Shown here piece by piece: positions 6,568 to 12,915 of a stretch of 12,915 bases of DNA (position 1 is the first letter of the stretch; the number at the start of each line of letters is the position of its first letter). The stretch spans positions 1 through 12,915 of the forward strand of contig CASFFJ010000019.1 in the NCBI GenBank assembly GCA_949293915.1, in the 5' to 3' direction. The notes beneath the pieces were generated by a model. The model ran no database searches. It saw only the letters and a program-made list of their open reading frames with translations, and was not told the DNA's origin. The DNA comes from an uncultured Christensenella sp. (GTDB taxonomy: Bacteria; Bacillota; Clostridia; Christensenellales; UBA1242). The translations under genes and the position numbers were made by a program.

Positions 6568-6600
6568 AAATACGCAAAAATTATGCGTATTTTTATTTTT
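6568..6600 (+). terminator. Intrinsic terminator after the amidase gene
   Basis: AAATACGCA (6568-6576) pairs with TGCGTATTT (6584-6592) over a seven-base loop, followed by TTATTTTT. The nine-pair stem with a T-rich tail is a clear rho-independent terminator that separates the amidase from spoIIR. Confidence 0.88.
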
Positions 6601-6614
6601 TTATGGTTCAAAAA
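6585..6614 (+). promoter_or_regulatory. Weak candidate sigma-F type promoter for spoIIR
   Basis: GCGTA (6585-6589, against the sigma-F -35 consensus GYATA) and GGTTCAAAAA (6605-6614, against GGNNANAHTR) are separated by 15 bases, the expected spacing. The -35 match is four of five, and the -10 has two mismatches at fixed positions. The -35 would lie in the 3' arm of the amidase terminator. Transcription would then start at or next to the spoIIR ATG. This is a hypothesis from known SpoIIR regulation. Confidence 0.3.
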
Positions 6615-6621
6615 TTAAATT

Positions 6622-7146
6622 ATGAAAAAATTTGTATTTATTTTAGTTGTAATTATTGGCTTGGTGGCGCTATCTGTGTTTTTGCCTAAGCAAAACGAGA
6701 ATTATGAATATTTACGTTTACATATTCGTGCTAACAGCAATCTTAGTGTTGACCAAAATGTTAAATATGAGATAAGGAACGAATTAGTAAAATTTTTAAC
6801 GCCATATTTTAGCGAGCTAAAGAGCAAAGAGCAAGCAATCGAAATGGTAAATAATCTAACGCCAACGCTAGAAAGAGTTTGTGATGAAATTTTGCTCAAT
6901 AATGGATTTAGTTATAAATCAAATGTCAAGATAAATAACGAATATTTTCCTACTCGAACATACGCAAACACTACACTAGAATCTGGTTATTATGATGCTG
7001 TCATTATTGAGTTGGGCGAAGCGCAGGGAGATAATTGGTGGTGTGTAATGTATCCGCCATTATGTTTTGTGAATAAAAATGAAGAAAGTATGCAAATTAA
7101 CTTTAAATCAAAGATTGTTGAATGGTTCGATAATCTTTTTGATTAA
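6622..7146 (+). CDS. spoIIR: Stage II sporulation protein R
   Basis: SpoIIR is made in the forespore, exported, and triggers the SpoIIGA protease to cut pro-sigma-E in the mother cell. This 174-residue copy has an N-terminal hydrophobic export segment (residues 4-21), then LRLHIRANSN (31-40), matching the family's 'RFHVIANSD'. The C-terminal signature FPTRTYANTTL (109-119) and NWWCVMYPPLCFV (138-150) are highly characteristic. It is shorter than the B. subtilis protein (224), mostly at the end. The start is the first ATG before a Lys-Lys-hydrophobic leader. The 15 bases before it (TTCAAAAATTAAATT) contain no G, so there is no Shine-Dalgarno site, unlike every other gene here. sleB follows after 18 bases, suggesting a forespore operon with sleB and ypeB. 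Confidence 0.96.
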   Translation: MKKFVFILVVIIGLVALSVFLPKQNENYEYLRLHIRANSNLSVDQNVKYEIRNELVKFLTPYFSELKSKEQAIEMVNNLTPTLERVCDEILLNNGFSYKSNVKINNEYFPTRTYANTTLESGYYDAVIIELGEAQGDNWWCVMYPPLCFVNKNEESMQINFKSKIVEWFDNLFD

Positions 7147-7164
7147 TCATTTTTAGGAGAGATT

Positions 7165-7854
7165 ATGAGAAAGAAGTTAATTATTTTATTTGTGTTGTTT
7201 GTAACTGTGTTTAGTTTGTGTGGTGCAGTTAGTGTTACCAATTCAAAATTTAACAAGACAAGTGCGAGCGCTGTCACGACAGTACAAGCAGCGACAGCAA
7301 ATATAACCGAAGTGCAGAAGCGATTAAAAAAATGGGGATATTATACTGGTAATGTTGATGGTATCAATGGACCAAAAACCATATCTGCTGTCAAAAGATT
7401 TCAAAAGCGATATGGACTTACGCAAGATGGAATTGTTGGACCATTGACTGCAGAAAAAATGGGACTTAGTGTATCTGGTGGCAGTTTATCATCAACTTAT
7501 AATAACAACGACAGATACTTGCTGGCAAAAGTAATTTACGCTGAGGCGCGTGGCGAGAGTTATACCGGACAAGTTGCTATTGGTGCGGTAGTGTTAAATA
7601 GGGTGGAAGATAGTAGATTTCCTAATACAATTGCAGGTGTCATTTATCAACCATGGGCGTTTACAGCGGTTAACGATGGACAAATCAACCTAGAACCTAA
7701 TCAAACTGCATATCAAGCGGCGGATGATGCATTGAATGGCTGGGACCCAACGTATGGTTCGGTCTATTATTATAACCCAAAGACTGCAACGAGTAAATGG
7801 ATATTTAGTACAACCTATGTAACACAGATAGGCAATCACATTTTTGCAGTATAA
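7165..7854 (+). CDS. sleB: Spore cortex-lytic enzyme SleB
   Basis: SleB is a lytic transglycosylase that degrades cortex peptidoglycan at muramic-delta-lactam during germination. The 229-residue protein has an N-terminal signal peptide (about 1-23), a PG_binding_1 domain (about 46-99, with VDGINGPKTISAVKRFQ and QDGIVG), a short linker, and a Hydrolase_2/SleB catalytic domain (118-229). The catalytic Glu is E127 in VIYAEARGE. VVLNRV, FPNTIAGVIYQPWAFTAV, ALNGWDP and YYNP further support the family. SleB is normally made in the forespore under sigma-G and stored in the dormant spore. AGGAGAG precedes the ATG. It lies 18 bases after spoIIR and 16 bases before ypeB, matching the usual sleB-ypeB pairing, and nothing looks damaged. 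Confidence 0.97.
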   Translation: MRKKLIILFVLFVTVFSLCGAVSVTNSKFNKTSASAVTTVQAATANITEVQKRLKKWGYYTGNVDGINGPKTISAVKRFQKRYGLTQDGIVGPLTAEKMGLSVSGGSLSSTYNNNDRYLLAKVIYAEARGESYTGQVAIGAVVLNRVEDSRFPNTIAGVIYQPWAFTAVNDGQINLEPNQTAYQAADDALNGWDPTYGSVYYYNPKTATSKWIFSTTYVTQIGNHIFAV

Positions 7855-7870
7855 CAAAAAGGAGTGAAAT

Positions 7871-9292
7871 ATGAATAAAAAAATTACAAGTGTAGACTTT
7901 GATGAAGAAAACAAGAGTAAGGTCAATCAAGACAAAAACACAAAGAAAAAGAGCAATGCGCAAAAAACAATTCCAATCCTTATAATAATCATTGTGTCAT
8001 TATTGATTATTTTGACCTGCACGCTGATAGCGTATTATCAAGTCCATAAAGAGAGTAAACAAGCGACAAACACTTTGGAAGGTGTATATGCATCTAGCTA
8101 TTATTCAATGGTAGACAATGTGAACAATTTGGCGGTGGATGTGGCTAAATATGGCAAACAGACCACAAAAGAAAGCAAATTAGCTACATTGCAAGATATG
8201 ACAAAAGATTGTAATTATATCTTGGCTGGGCTTAGCGTACTGCCCATTAATCAAGAAAATGTAGTATCTGCCACAAAGTTTTTTAATCAAGTAAATGGCG
8301 TATGCGAAGCATATATGACCGCGCTTAACAAAGATGGTACATTGACTAGCAAGCAAGAACTTTTGTTTGATGAGATAAGTATAGTATTATCAAAAATTAA
8401 AGCAAATTTTAATAAACAAAACGCTGGTATGTATGACACTAATTTTAACTTTGTGGATGCGGGTGTATTCGATAAGACTGGTATGAACGAGCTTAGTGCT
8501 AGTATGGGGAATATGACAAACGACAGCATAGATTATCCAGCAATGATATTTGATGGACCATTTTCTACAGCATTAGAAACAACGGTTGTAAAAGGGTTAG
8601 GCGATAAGGTTATCAGCGAAGAAGAGGCAAGAGATTATCTCAAAAACACAGTGTATGCTGGTCGAGATGTTGATATCGAATACAAAAGAGAAACAAATGG
8701 CGATATAGAGACTTATGACTATGAGGTCAACCTTGATAACAAAACACTTTTTGCACAGGTTAGTAAACTTGGTGGACTACTCATCACGCTATCAGGTTAC
8801 GCAGAGAGTGGCGATGCAATTATCAGTACAGAACAAGCGAGCGAAATGGCAAAAACTTTTGCTAACAATATAGGATTTGAAAATTTGGAAGTGGTGTGGC
8901 TGGAAGTTCATGATAATGTTGCATATATTAACCTTGCACCTTTGCAAAATGGAGTGGTATTATATCCAGACTTGGTTAAAGTTAAGGTAGATTTGACCGG
9001 ACAAGATATTATAGGATTAGAAGCAGTAAATTACGCATTGAATCATATTGAACGCACGGTCGAATTTAACATTTCCGAGAGCGAAGCAGAAACGATGCTT
9101 GGCTTTGATTACAACATTTTAAAAACTTACGAATGTGTGATAAGGCTTGACAGCGGAGTTGAACGGTCTGCTTATGAGTTTATGGTTGAGCGAATTGATG
9201 GAATATATTTTTACTATATTGATGCTAACACCAGCGAGATTTTAAAGACAATGAAATTAGTTGACCAAGAAGGTGTAGAAAAATTAATTTAA
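7871..9292 (+). CDS. ypeB: Germination protein YpeB
   Basis: YpeB is the membrane partner of SleB; each stabilises the other in the spore. This 473-residue protein has a Lys/Asn-rich cytoplasmic N-terminus (1-33), one transmembrane helix (about 34-56), a helical domain, the family landmark IDYPAMIFDGPFST near residue 220, and a C-terminal part with PepSY-like units: one around EEEARDYLKNTVY, a second around STEQASEMAKTF, and a final one ending in FYYIDANTSEILK. Such domains are thought to inhibit or hold the partner hydrolase. The N-terminal extension before the membrane helix is longer than I recall for B. subtilis YpeB (about 450 residues), where the helix lies close to the start. AAAGGAG precedes the ATG. 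It is the last gene of the spoIIR-sleB-ypeB unit, with a terminator about 20 bases after its stop. Confidence 0.95.
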   Translation: MNKKITSVDFDEENKSKVNQDKNTKKKSNAQKTIPILIIIIVSLLIILTCTLIAYYQVHKESKQATNTLEGVYASSYYSMVDNVNNLAVDVAKYGKQTTKESKLATLQDMTKDCNYILAGLSVLPINQENVVSATKFFNQVNGVCEAYMTALNKDGTLTSKQELLFDEISIVLSKIKANFNKQNAGMYDTNFNFVDAGVFDKTGMNELSASMGNMTNDSIDYPAMIFDGPFSTALETTVVKGLGDKVISEEEARDYLKNTVYAGRDVDIEYKRETNGDIETYDYEVNLDNKTLFAQVSKLGGLLITLSGYAESGDAIISTEQASEMAKTFANNIGFENLEVVWLEVHDNVAYINLAPLQNGVVLYPDLVKVKVDLTGQDIIGLEAVNYALNHIERTVEFNISESEAETMLGFDYNILKTYECVIRLDSGVERSAYEFMVERIDGIYFYYIDANTSEILKTMKLVDQEGVEKLI

Positions 9293-9313
9293 TAAAAATT
9301 TTTAAAAAAAACG

Positions 9314-9351
9314 AAAAAACACGCAAAAAAATAGAAAAATGCGTGTTTTTT
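9314..9351 (+). terminator. Strong intrinsic terminator after ypeB
   Basis: AAAAAACACGCA (9314-9325) pairs with TGCGTGTTTTTT (9340-9351) over a 14-base A-rich loop. With A residues on one side and T residues on the other it could work in both directions. Its core resembles that of the terminator after the amidase gene. Confidence 0.9.
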
Positions 9352-9420
9352 ATTAAAATTTTAAATATTTTTTAATTTTTTAATAATTTTTAATTAATAA
9401 TTTTTTAAATTGTTATTTGA

Positions 9421-9440
9421 AAATTATTTGCAAATATTTT
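9421..9440 (+). repeat. Imperfect direct repeat, copy 1 (copy 2 at 9548-9567)
   Basis: AAATTATTTGCAAATATTTT here and AAATTATTTGTAAATATTTG at 9548-9567 agree at 18 of 20 positions. Copy 1 contains the palindrome ATTTGCAAAT (9426-9435). Copy 2 covers the -35 region of the downstream promoter. This could be a regulator site, but the AT bias makes chance similarity more likely than usual. Confidence 0.45.
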
Positions 9441-9554
9441 AAATTGTTTTTAGTTAGATTTATTTGGCTATAAAATAGATTTTTAGCGTATTTTTTAATA
9501 ATTCAATTTTTTAATATTTAACAAATATTAATTTACAAAAAAGGACAAAATTAT

Positions 9555-9583
9555 TTGTAAATATTTGCTTATTATGATATAAT
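9555..9583 (+). promoter_or_regulatory. Extended -10 promoter for the giant secreted-protein gene
   Basis: TATAAT (9578-9583) is preceded by TG at the extended -10 position (TGATATAAT). A -35-like TTGTAA (9555-9560) lies 17 bases upstream. Transcription from about 9590 would leave a leader of roughly 98 bases before the TTG start. Confidence 0.7.
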
Positions 9584-9614
9584 TAATTTAACTAGATTAA
9601 TATTTCGATTATTT

Positions 9615-9641
9615 TTAGTTTTTGTAATAATAAAAAACTAA
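9615..9641 (+). other. Hairpin in the untranslated leader
   Basis: TTAGTTTTT (9615-9623) pairs with AAAAACTAA (9633-9641) over a nine-base loop. No T-run follows, so it is not a terminator. It may stabilise the mRNA or regulate it. I do not recognise it as a known riboswitch. Confidence 0.4.
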
Positions 9642-9687
9642 TAAATAATAATTTAACGAAATGGCAAAATATAATAAGGGGAATATT

Positions 9688-12600
9688 TTGAGAGAAATTA
9701 ATGCAACCAAATTTGGTTTAATTTTATTTGTATTGGCGACAGCAATCATTGCAATGCTTGCTAGTATTTTTGGTGGACGAATTGAGTTGGTTAGAGCGGA
9801 TTATGGAACTAGTTTAGCTGGCGAAGAATTTAGTTTTGTAGATAATAATAATCTGATTATGTCAGTCGAGAAAGTTGGCGTAATAAGTGATAGTGATTTA
9901 TCCACAAGCACTCCACTTTATCACAGCGATGACAATAGCATATTTGAAAAAATGCTAAGTCGTGATGATGTAGAATTGTATTACACTGATATTGCTGATG
10001 ACAACAATGATAAATATGTTGTACATAATAATGAATATGTGATGCTAGAAAATAGGACAGATGACAATGAGTTATATTTTAACCCCGACCTGTCTGCGTA
10101 TTATAAAGATAGTGAGACAAGTCAAAATATAAATGTAAATGTTCAGGAGGCGATTTTAATTTCGTTTGGGCAATACATTTATAAAGACAATACTATCATA
10201 AAAGCAAGTGCGGATGAATGGGCAGAAATTACTTATGTTAATGTAATAGGGTATAAGAATGGTAAGGCAATAACCGATTTGCCGGGCGTAAGGCAGGATG
10301 ATAATAATAGATATCAAGATTTTACATATTTAATTACACAAGAAACAGGTGGCGAGGGTTATTATGAATTTTTGATTACCTATCGCTATGCAGATGTTAC
10401 ATACACGACCAATTTTAGTTTTTATTTGTTGTATCAGAATACATATAGCGGGAGTGTTACATTTGAAAATAATGATTATAACATTCAACCTACTCTCTCT
10501 ATTCCAGATAATAACAGTTGGGGTGCTAGCAGTAATAGAGTGTATCACTACAATCTTGGCACAAGCATTGACAATAATAATTATCCAGTGCTGACATATG
10601 ATTACACTAAATATGATTTTAGTTATACACACACTGCCAATGGAGTGGTAACCAATTACGAATATAATTTTGAGATAATTCCATCGGTTAACAACAATAC
10701 TGCTAAAATGCGTATCACAAAGACAGCGACCGGTCAAACTAGTGAAAAAACTATAATATTAGATAAATATAATAAAAATTCTCTTAACAACATTTTGTCT
10801 GTTGTGTTGACAGAAAAAGGTAGTTACACATTTAATTTTGAATATGTGAACACTGGATACAACAGCGAAAATGCGCCTACGATAAATCTTACAATAGACA
10901 GCATTGACTTAGAGATACATGGATTTGAATTGAAATATTCTAAGGTTAATACAAACGAGGCAGACTTAAGATATTTAACGCTTGCCTACACGGACAGCGT
11001 GGACTTGATTGTGCATAATGGTTATGATATCTCTATCAATCAAAATTATGGCGATTTGAGCGAAATTAATACGCACGACACCACTACTATTGGCGATAAA
11101 GAATTGGGAGTAATGTATTCGCTTGTTGACACTGGCAGTACAGAAATAACAGGTGCAGTTATATCAAAAGAAGATGCAAATGTTAATTTTACAGCAGCAG
11201 GTTTTGATTTTGATAGTTTAGATTATGTTTCAACCAACCAAGGCTCGCTCTGGCTCACGACTAACGATAGTTTTACAGCTGGCGTAGATAATAGTTATTA
11301 CTATTATAGTGCTACAAAATTCAAAGATTTATCTAGTGCAACCAAAACAGAATTTAATAATAGTGTTTCTTTTAACAAAGTGGGATACTATTTAGTTGTA
11401 ATTAATGTTGACCCTAATGGAGATTTAACAAATTATAATCAATATTTTGCCTTCCAGTACACTGCAAATACACTAAATATGACAATAGTGGATGCAGATA
11501 ATAAGCCTATCGGTTCGGGCGGATTTACCAATAAAGATGTCACAATCAGTTGGCTAAAAGAAGGTAGTTTTGATAGAAAAATAACAGCAAAATATTATAC
11601 AGTCAAAGACCAATTCTATGACAAACAAACCCTATTAAAAAATACTGCCGGAGTGACTATTGATAGTGATGATTGTGAGGCAACATTCACAGAGCAAGGC
11701 AGTTATCTAATTGAACTCATCAGCGAAGGTGCATCAACTAGTTATAGAATGTTCACAATTGATACTACTCCAATCAGTGGCGTAAATGCGTATGCGGTGG
11801 AACAAGTGTATTTTAATAACGAAGCGTTTTATCAAATCAAACGTGATTTGTCAGGATATGCTTGGCAACTAGACAATTCAATCACAAATGGAATGGCTAC
11901 ATTATTCTGGGCAGATAAAAATAGTGGTGCAGAAATTACTGCATCATACACGTACACACCTTTTGTAAAAGATAATACCATCACGATTGAAGAGACTACG
12001 CTCACTAATGAGCGCTGGATAAACACTAATTATAAATTAGGTAGTACGGTTGGTAGTTTTTCGATAGACAAGGTGTCAAGTTTAGATAGTAATATTGATT
12101 ACAGATATGTTCTGTATGATCAAGGTATTTACTTATTTACATTGCAAGACAGTGCTGGTAATATGTGTAAATATATGTTTATAATAGACAACACTGAGGC
12201 ATACTTTAAAGTGGATGATGGTTTTATTACAAACAATAGTTATATTAGTTCAACTGAAGTATTGGTCAATGTTGGCACACATAAAACAATCAAATTTAAC
12301 AACTTGGAAGAAGATACAGGCAACACTAAACAATCTGAACTATATTATTTAATTAAGAATTTTGCAATGAATTCGGATAATAGTTTGTTGACCAATTATT
12401 ACAAAGAAACAGGCACAAACATCTCAGTTCTTAAAAATTTATTTACTCATTATGGGGAAGATAAATATTTCTTGCGAGTAAAAAATGCTAGTCTATCATC
12501 TTACTTGGGCAGTTCTGGAATAAACAAAGATGAAAATACCAGTATTGAAAACATAACAAACGCCAATTCAAGCACAACTATCTCCAAGACAGATGAAGAA

Positions 12601-12915
12601 ACTACTAGTACGGTACGTAGATTATATCTGTTGGGGATAAACCAAATAGATGTCGAAGCAACAAAGTCAAAATCATATGTGATGATTGAGATAAATACTG
12701 ACAAATCACGTGGAATGGTGTATTCGGCAAATAATAGAGAACAACTTAATATCACAAATATTAATAATCAGTTAAATGGGGATGCTAATGTAACTGATAT
12801 ATATAGACGTTTTACAGGCAGTCTCATCAGTGGTGCAAATTCGACAGCTGATAATTATTTAGCATTTACATGGCTGGTTGGTGCAGATGAATACGAAGTG
12901 GTTAAACTAGAATTG
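9688..12915 (+). CDS. Giant secreted or membrane-anchored protein with Ig-like modules, 3' end missing
   Basis: The reading frame is open for 1,076 codons to the right edge. I place the start at TTG 9688 because AAGGGGA (9676-9682) lies five bases before it. An in-frame ATG at 9661 has no ribosome site and would add nine residues. Residues 9-30 (FGLILFVLATAIIAMLASIF) form a signal peptide or membrane anchor, with possible cleavage after VRA. The rest is Asn-, Thr-, Asp- and Tyr-rich and Cys-poor, as in extracellular proteins. A recurring module core of the form 'GxYxhxh' occurs near residues 378, 566, 671 and 813. The last two also share a following (R/K)MFxID(T/N)T strand and resemble bacterial Ig-like 'DxAGN...IDNT' repeats. 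Function is unknown; an adhesin, S-layer-like or surface-scaffold role is possible. No sortase motif or anchor is visible because the C-terminus is outside. It has its own promoter and is separated from ypeB by a strong terminator. Confidence 0.85.
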   Translation, partial: MREINATKFGLILFVLATAIIAMLASIFGGRIELVRADYGTSLAGEEFSFVDNNNLIMSVEKVGVISDSDLSTSTPLYHSDDNSIFEKMLSRDDVELYYTDIADDNNDKYVVHNNEYVMLENRTDDNELYFNPDLSAYYKDSETSQNINVNVQEAILISFGQYIYKDNTIIKASADEWAEITYVNVIGYKNGKAITDLPGVRQDDNNRYQDFTYLITQETGGEGYYEFLITYRYADVTYTTNFSFYLLYQNTYSGSVTFENNDYNIQPTLSIPDNNSWGASSNRVYHYNLGTSIDNNNYPVLTYDYTKYDFSYTHTANGVVTNYEYNFEIIPSVNNNTAKMRITKTATGQTSEKTIILDKYNKNSLNNILSVVLTEKGSYTFNFEYVNTGYNSENAPTINLTIDSIDLEIHGFELKYSKVNTNEADLRYLTLAYTDSVDLIVHNGYDISINQNYGDLSEINTHDTTTIGDKELGVMYSLVDTGSTEITGAVISKEDANVNFTAAGFDFDSLDYVSTNQGSLWLTTNDSFTAGVDNSYYYYSATKFKDLSSATKTEFNNSVSFNKVGYYLVVINVDPNGDLTNYNQYFAFQYTANTLNMTIVDADNKPIGSGGFTNKDVTISWLKEGSFDRKITAKYYTVKDQFYDKQTLLKNTAGVTIDSDDCEATFTEQGSYLIELISEGASTSYRMFTIDTTPISGVNAYAVEQVYFNNEAFYQIKRDLSGYAWQLDNSITNGMATLFWADKNSGAEITASYTYTPFVKDNTITIEETTLTNERWINTNYKLGSTVGSFSIDKVSSLDSNIDYRYVLYDQGIYLFTLQDSAGNMCKYMFIIDNTEAYFKVDDGFITNNSYISSTEVLVNVGTHKTIKFNNLEEDTGNTKQSELYYLIKNFAMNSDNSLLTNYYKETGTNISVLKNLFTHYGEDKYFLRVKNASLSSYLGSSGINKDENTSIENITNANSSTTISKTDEETTSTVRRLYLLGINQIDVEATKSKSYVMIEINTDKSRGMVYSANNREQLNITNINNQLNGDANVTDIYRRFTGSLISGANSTADNYLAFTWLVGADEYEVVKLEL

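Larger units (their letters stand above)
9352..9687. other. Very AT-rich spacer before the giant surface-protein gene
   Basis: No gene is visible here on either strand. The sequence is almost entirely A and T. It holds an imperfect 20-base direct repeat, an extended -10 promoter and an untranslated leader with a hairpin, each listed separately. Confidence 0.8.

Noticed and set aside
6330..6569. Plus-strand 79-codon frame overlapping the end of the amidase
   Set aside because: It is an out-of-frame shadow of the second peptidoglycan-binding repeat.
9661..9687. ATG start for the giant protein
   Set aside because: It is in frame but has no ribosome site; AAGGGGA is correctly spaced for the TTG at 9688.
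10330..10737. Minus-strand 135-codon frame
   Set aside because: It is antisense within the giant open frame, lacks recognisable domains and has a low-complexity Ile/Val composition typical of shadows.
12648..12660. 0A-like TGTCGAA in the giant gene
   Set aside because: It lies deep in coding sequence with no promoter nearby; a 7-base match is expected by chance.

Overview
The window is a chromosomal segment of a low-GC, endospore-forming Firmicute. I infer the class Clostridia or a gut relative: the DNA is very AT-rich, with AGGAGG-type ribosome binding sites, short U-tract terminators and standard stop codons. Six of its eleven confidently called genes are known or likely sporulation or germination genes. 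They are a SipL-like coat-morphogenesis protein, Spo0A, a signal-less amidase, SpoIIR, SleB and YpeB.

Layout. (1) Positions 1-1409, minus strand: a 5' part of a DUF3794/LysM protein (SipL-like), running off the left edge. (2) A 259-base divergent spacer with a consensus-like 0A box, then spo0A on the plus strand, ending in a probable terminator. (3) A zinc-ribbon protein with a very acidic tail (2593-3132), with its own promoter and terminator. (4) veg (3250-3483), with a palindrome in its promoter and a duplicated ribosome binding site that may serve a 7-codon leader. (5) A perfect-consensus promoter that overlaps the veg stop codon and terminator and drives a HisRS-family gene plus an HD-domain hydrolase (3590-5437). 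(6) An Amidase_3 protein with two peptidoglycan-binding repeats but no third zinc histidine (5483-6541), then a terminator. (7) A compact spoIIR-sleB-ypeB cluster (6622-9292) that reads as a forespore operon. (8) A 395-base, extremely AT-rich spacer, then the first 1,076 codons of a giant secreted or membrane-anchored protein with Ig-like modules, running off the right edge.

How the genes fit together (mostly inferred from family knowledge). Spo0A starts sporulation. SpoIIR is the forespore signal that activates mother-cell sigma-E. SipL-like proteins anchor the coat layer in the mother cell. SleB, with YpeB, degrades cortex at germination. The amidase may act in the mother cell, as CwlC does in Bacillus. 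Keeping spoIIR with sleB-ypeB makes sense because SpoIIR is sigma-F dependent, sleB-ypeB is sigma-G dependent, and the two sigma factors have overlapping promoter preferences.

No RNA genes, CRISPR arrays, insertion sequences or phage genes were seen. The most unusual points are degenerate active sites in two enzymes (HisRS motif 3 and the amidase zinc site), overlapping promoter/terminator and leader/start arrangements, an apparently SD-less spoIIR, and the unassigned giant surface protein. I did not find a clearly new multi-gene system.
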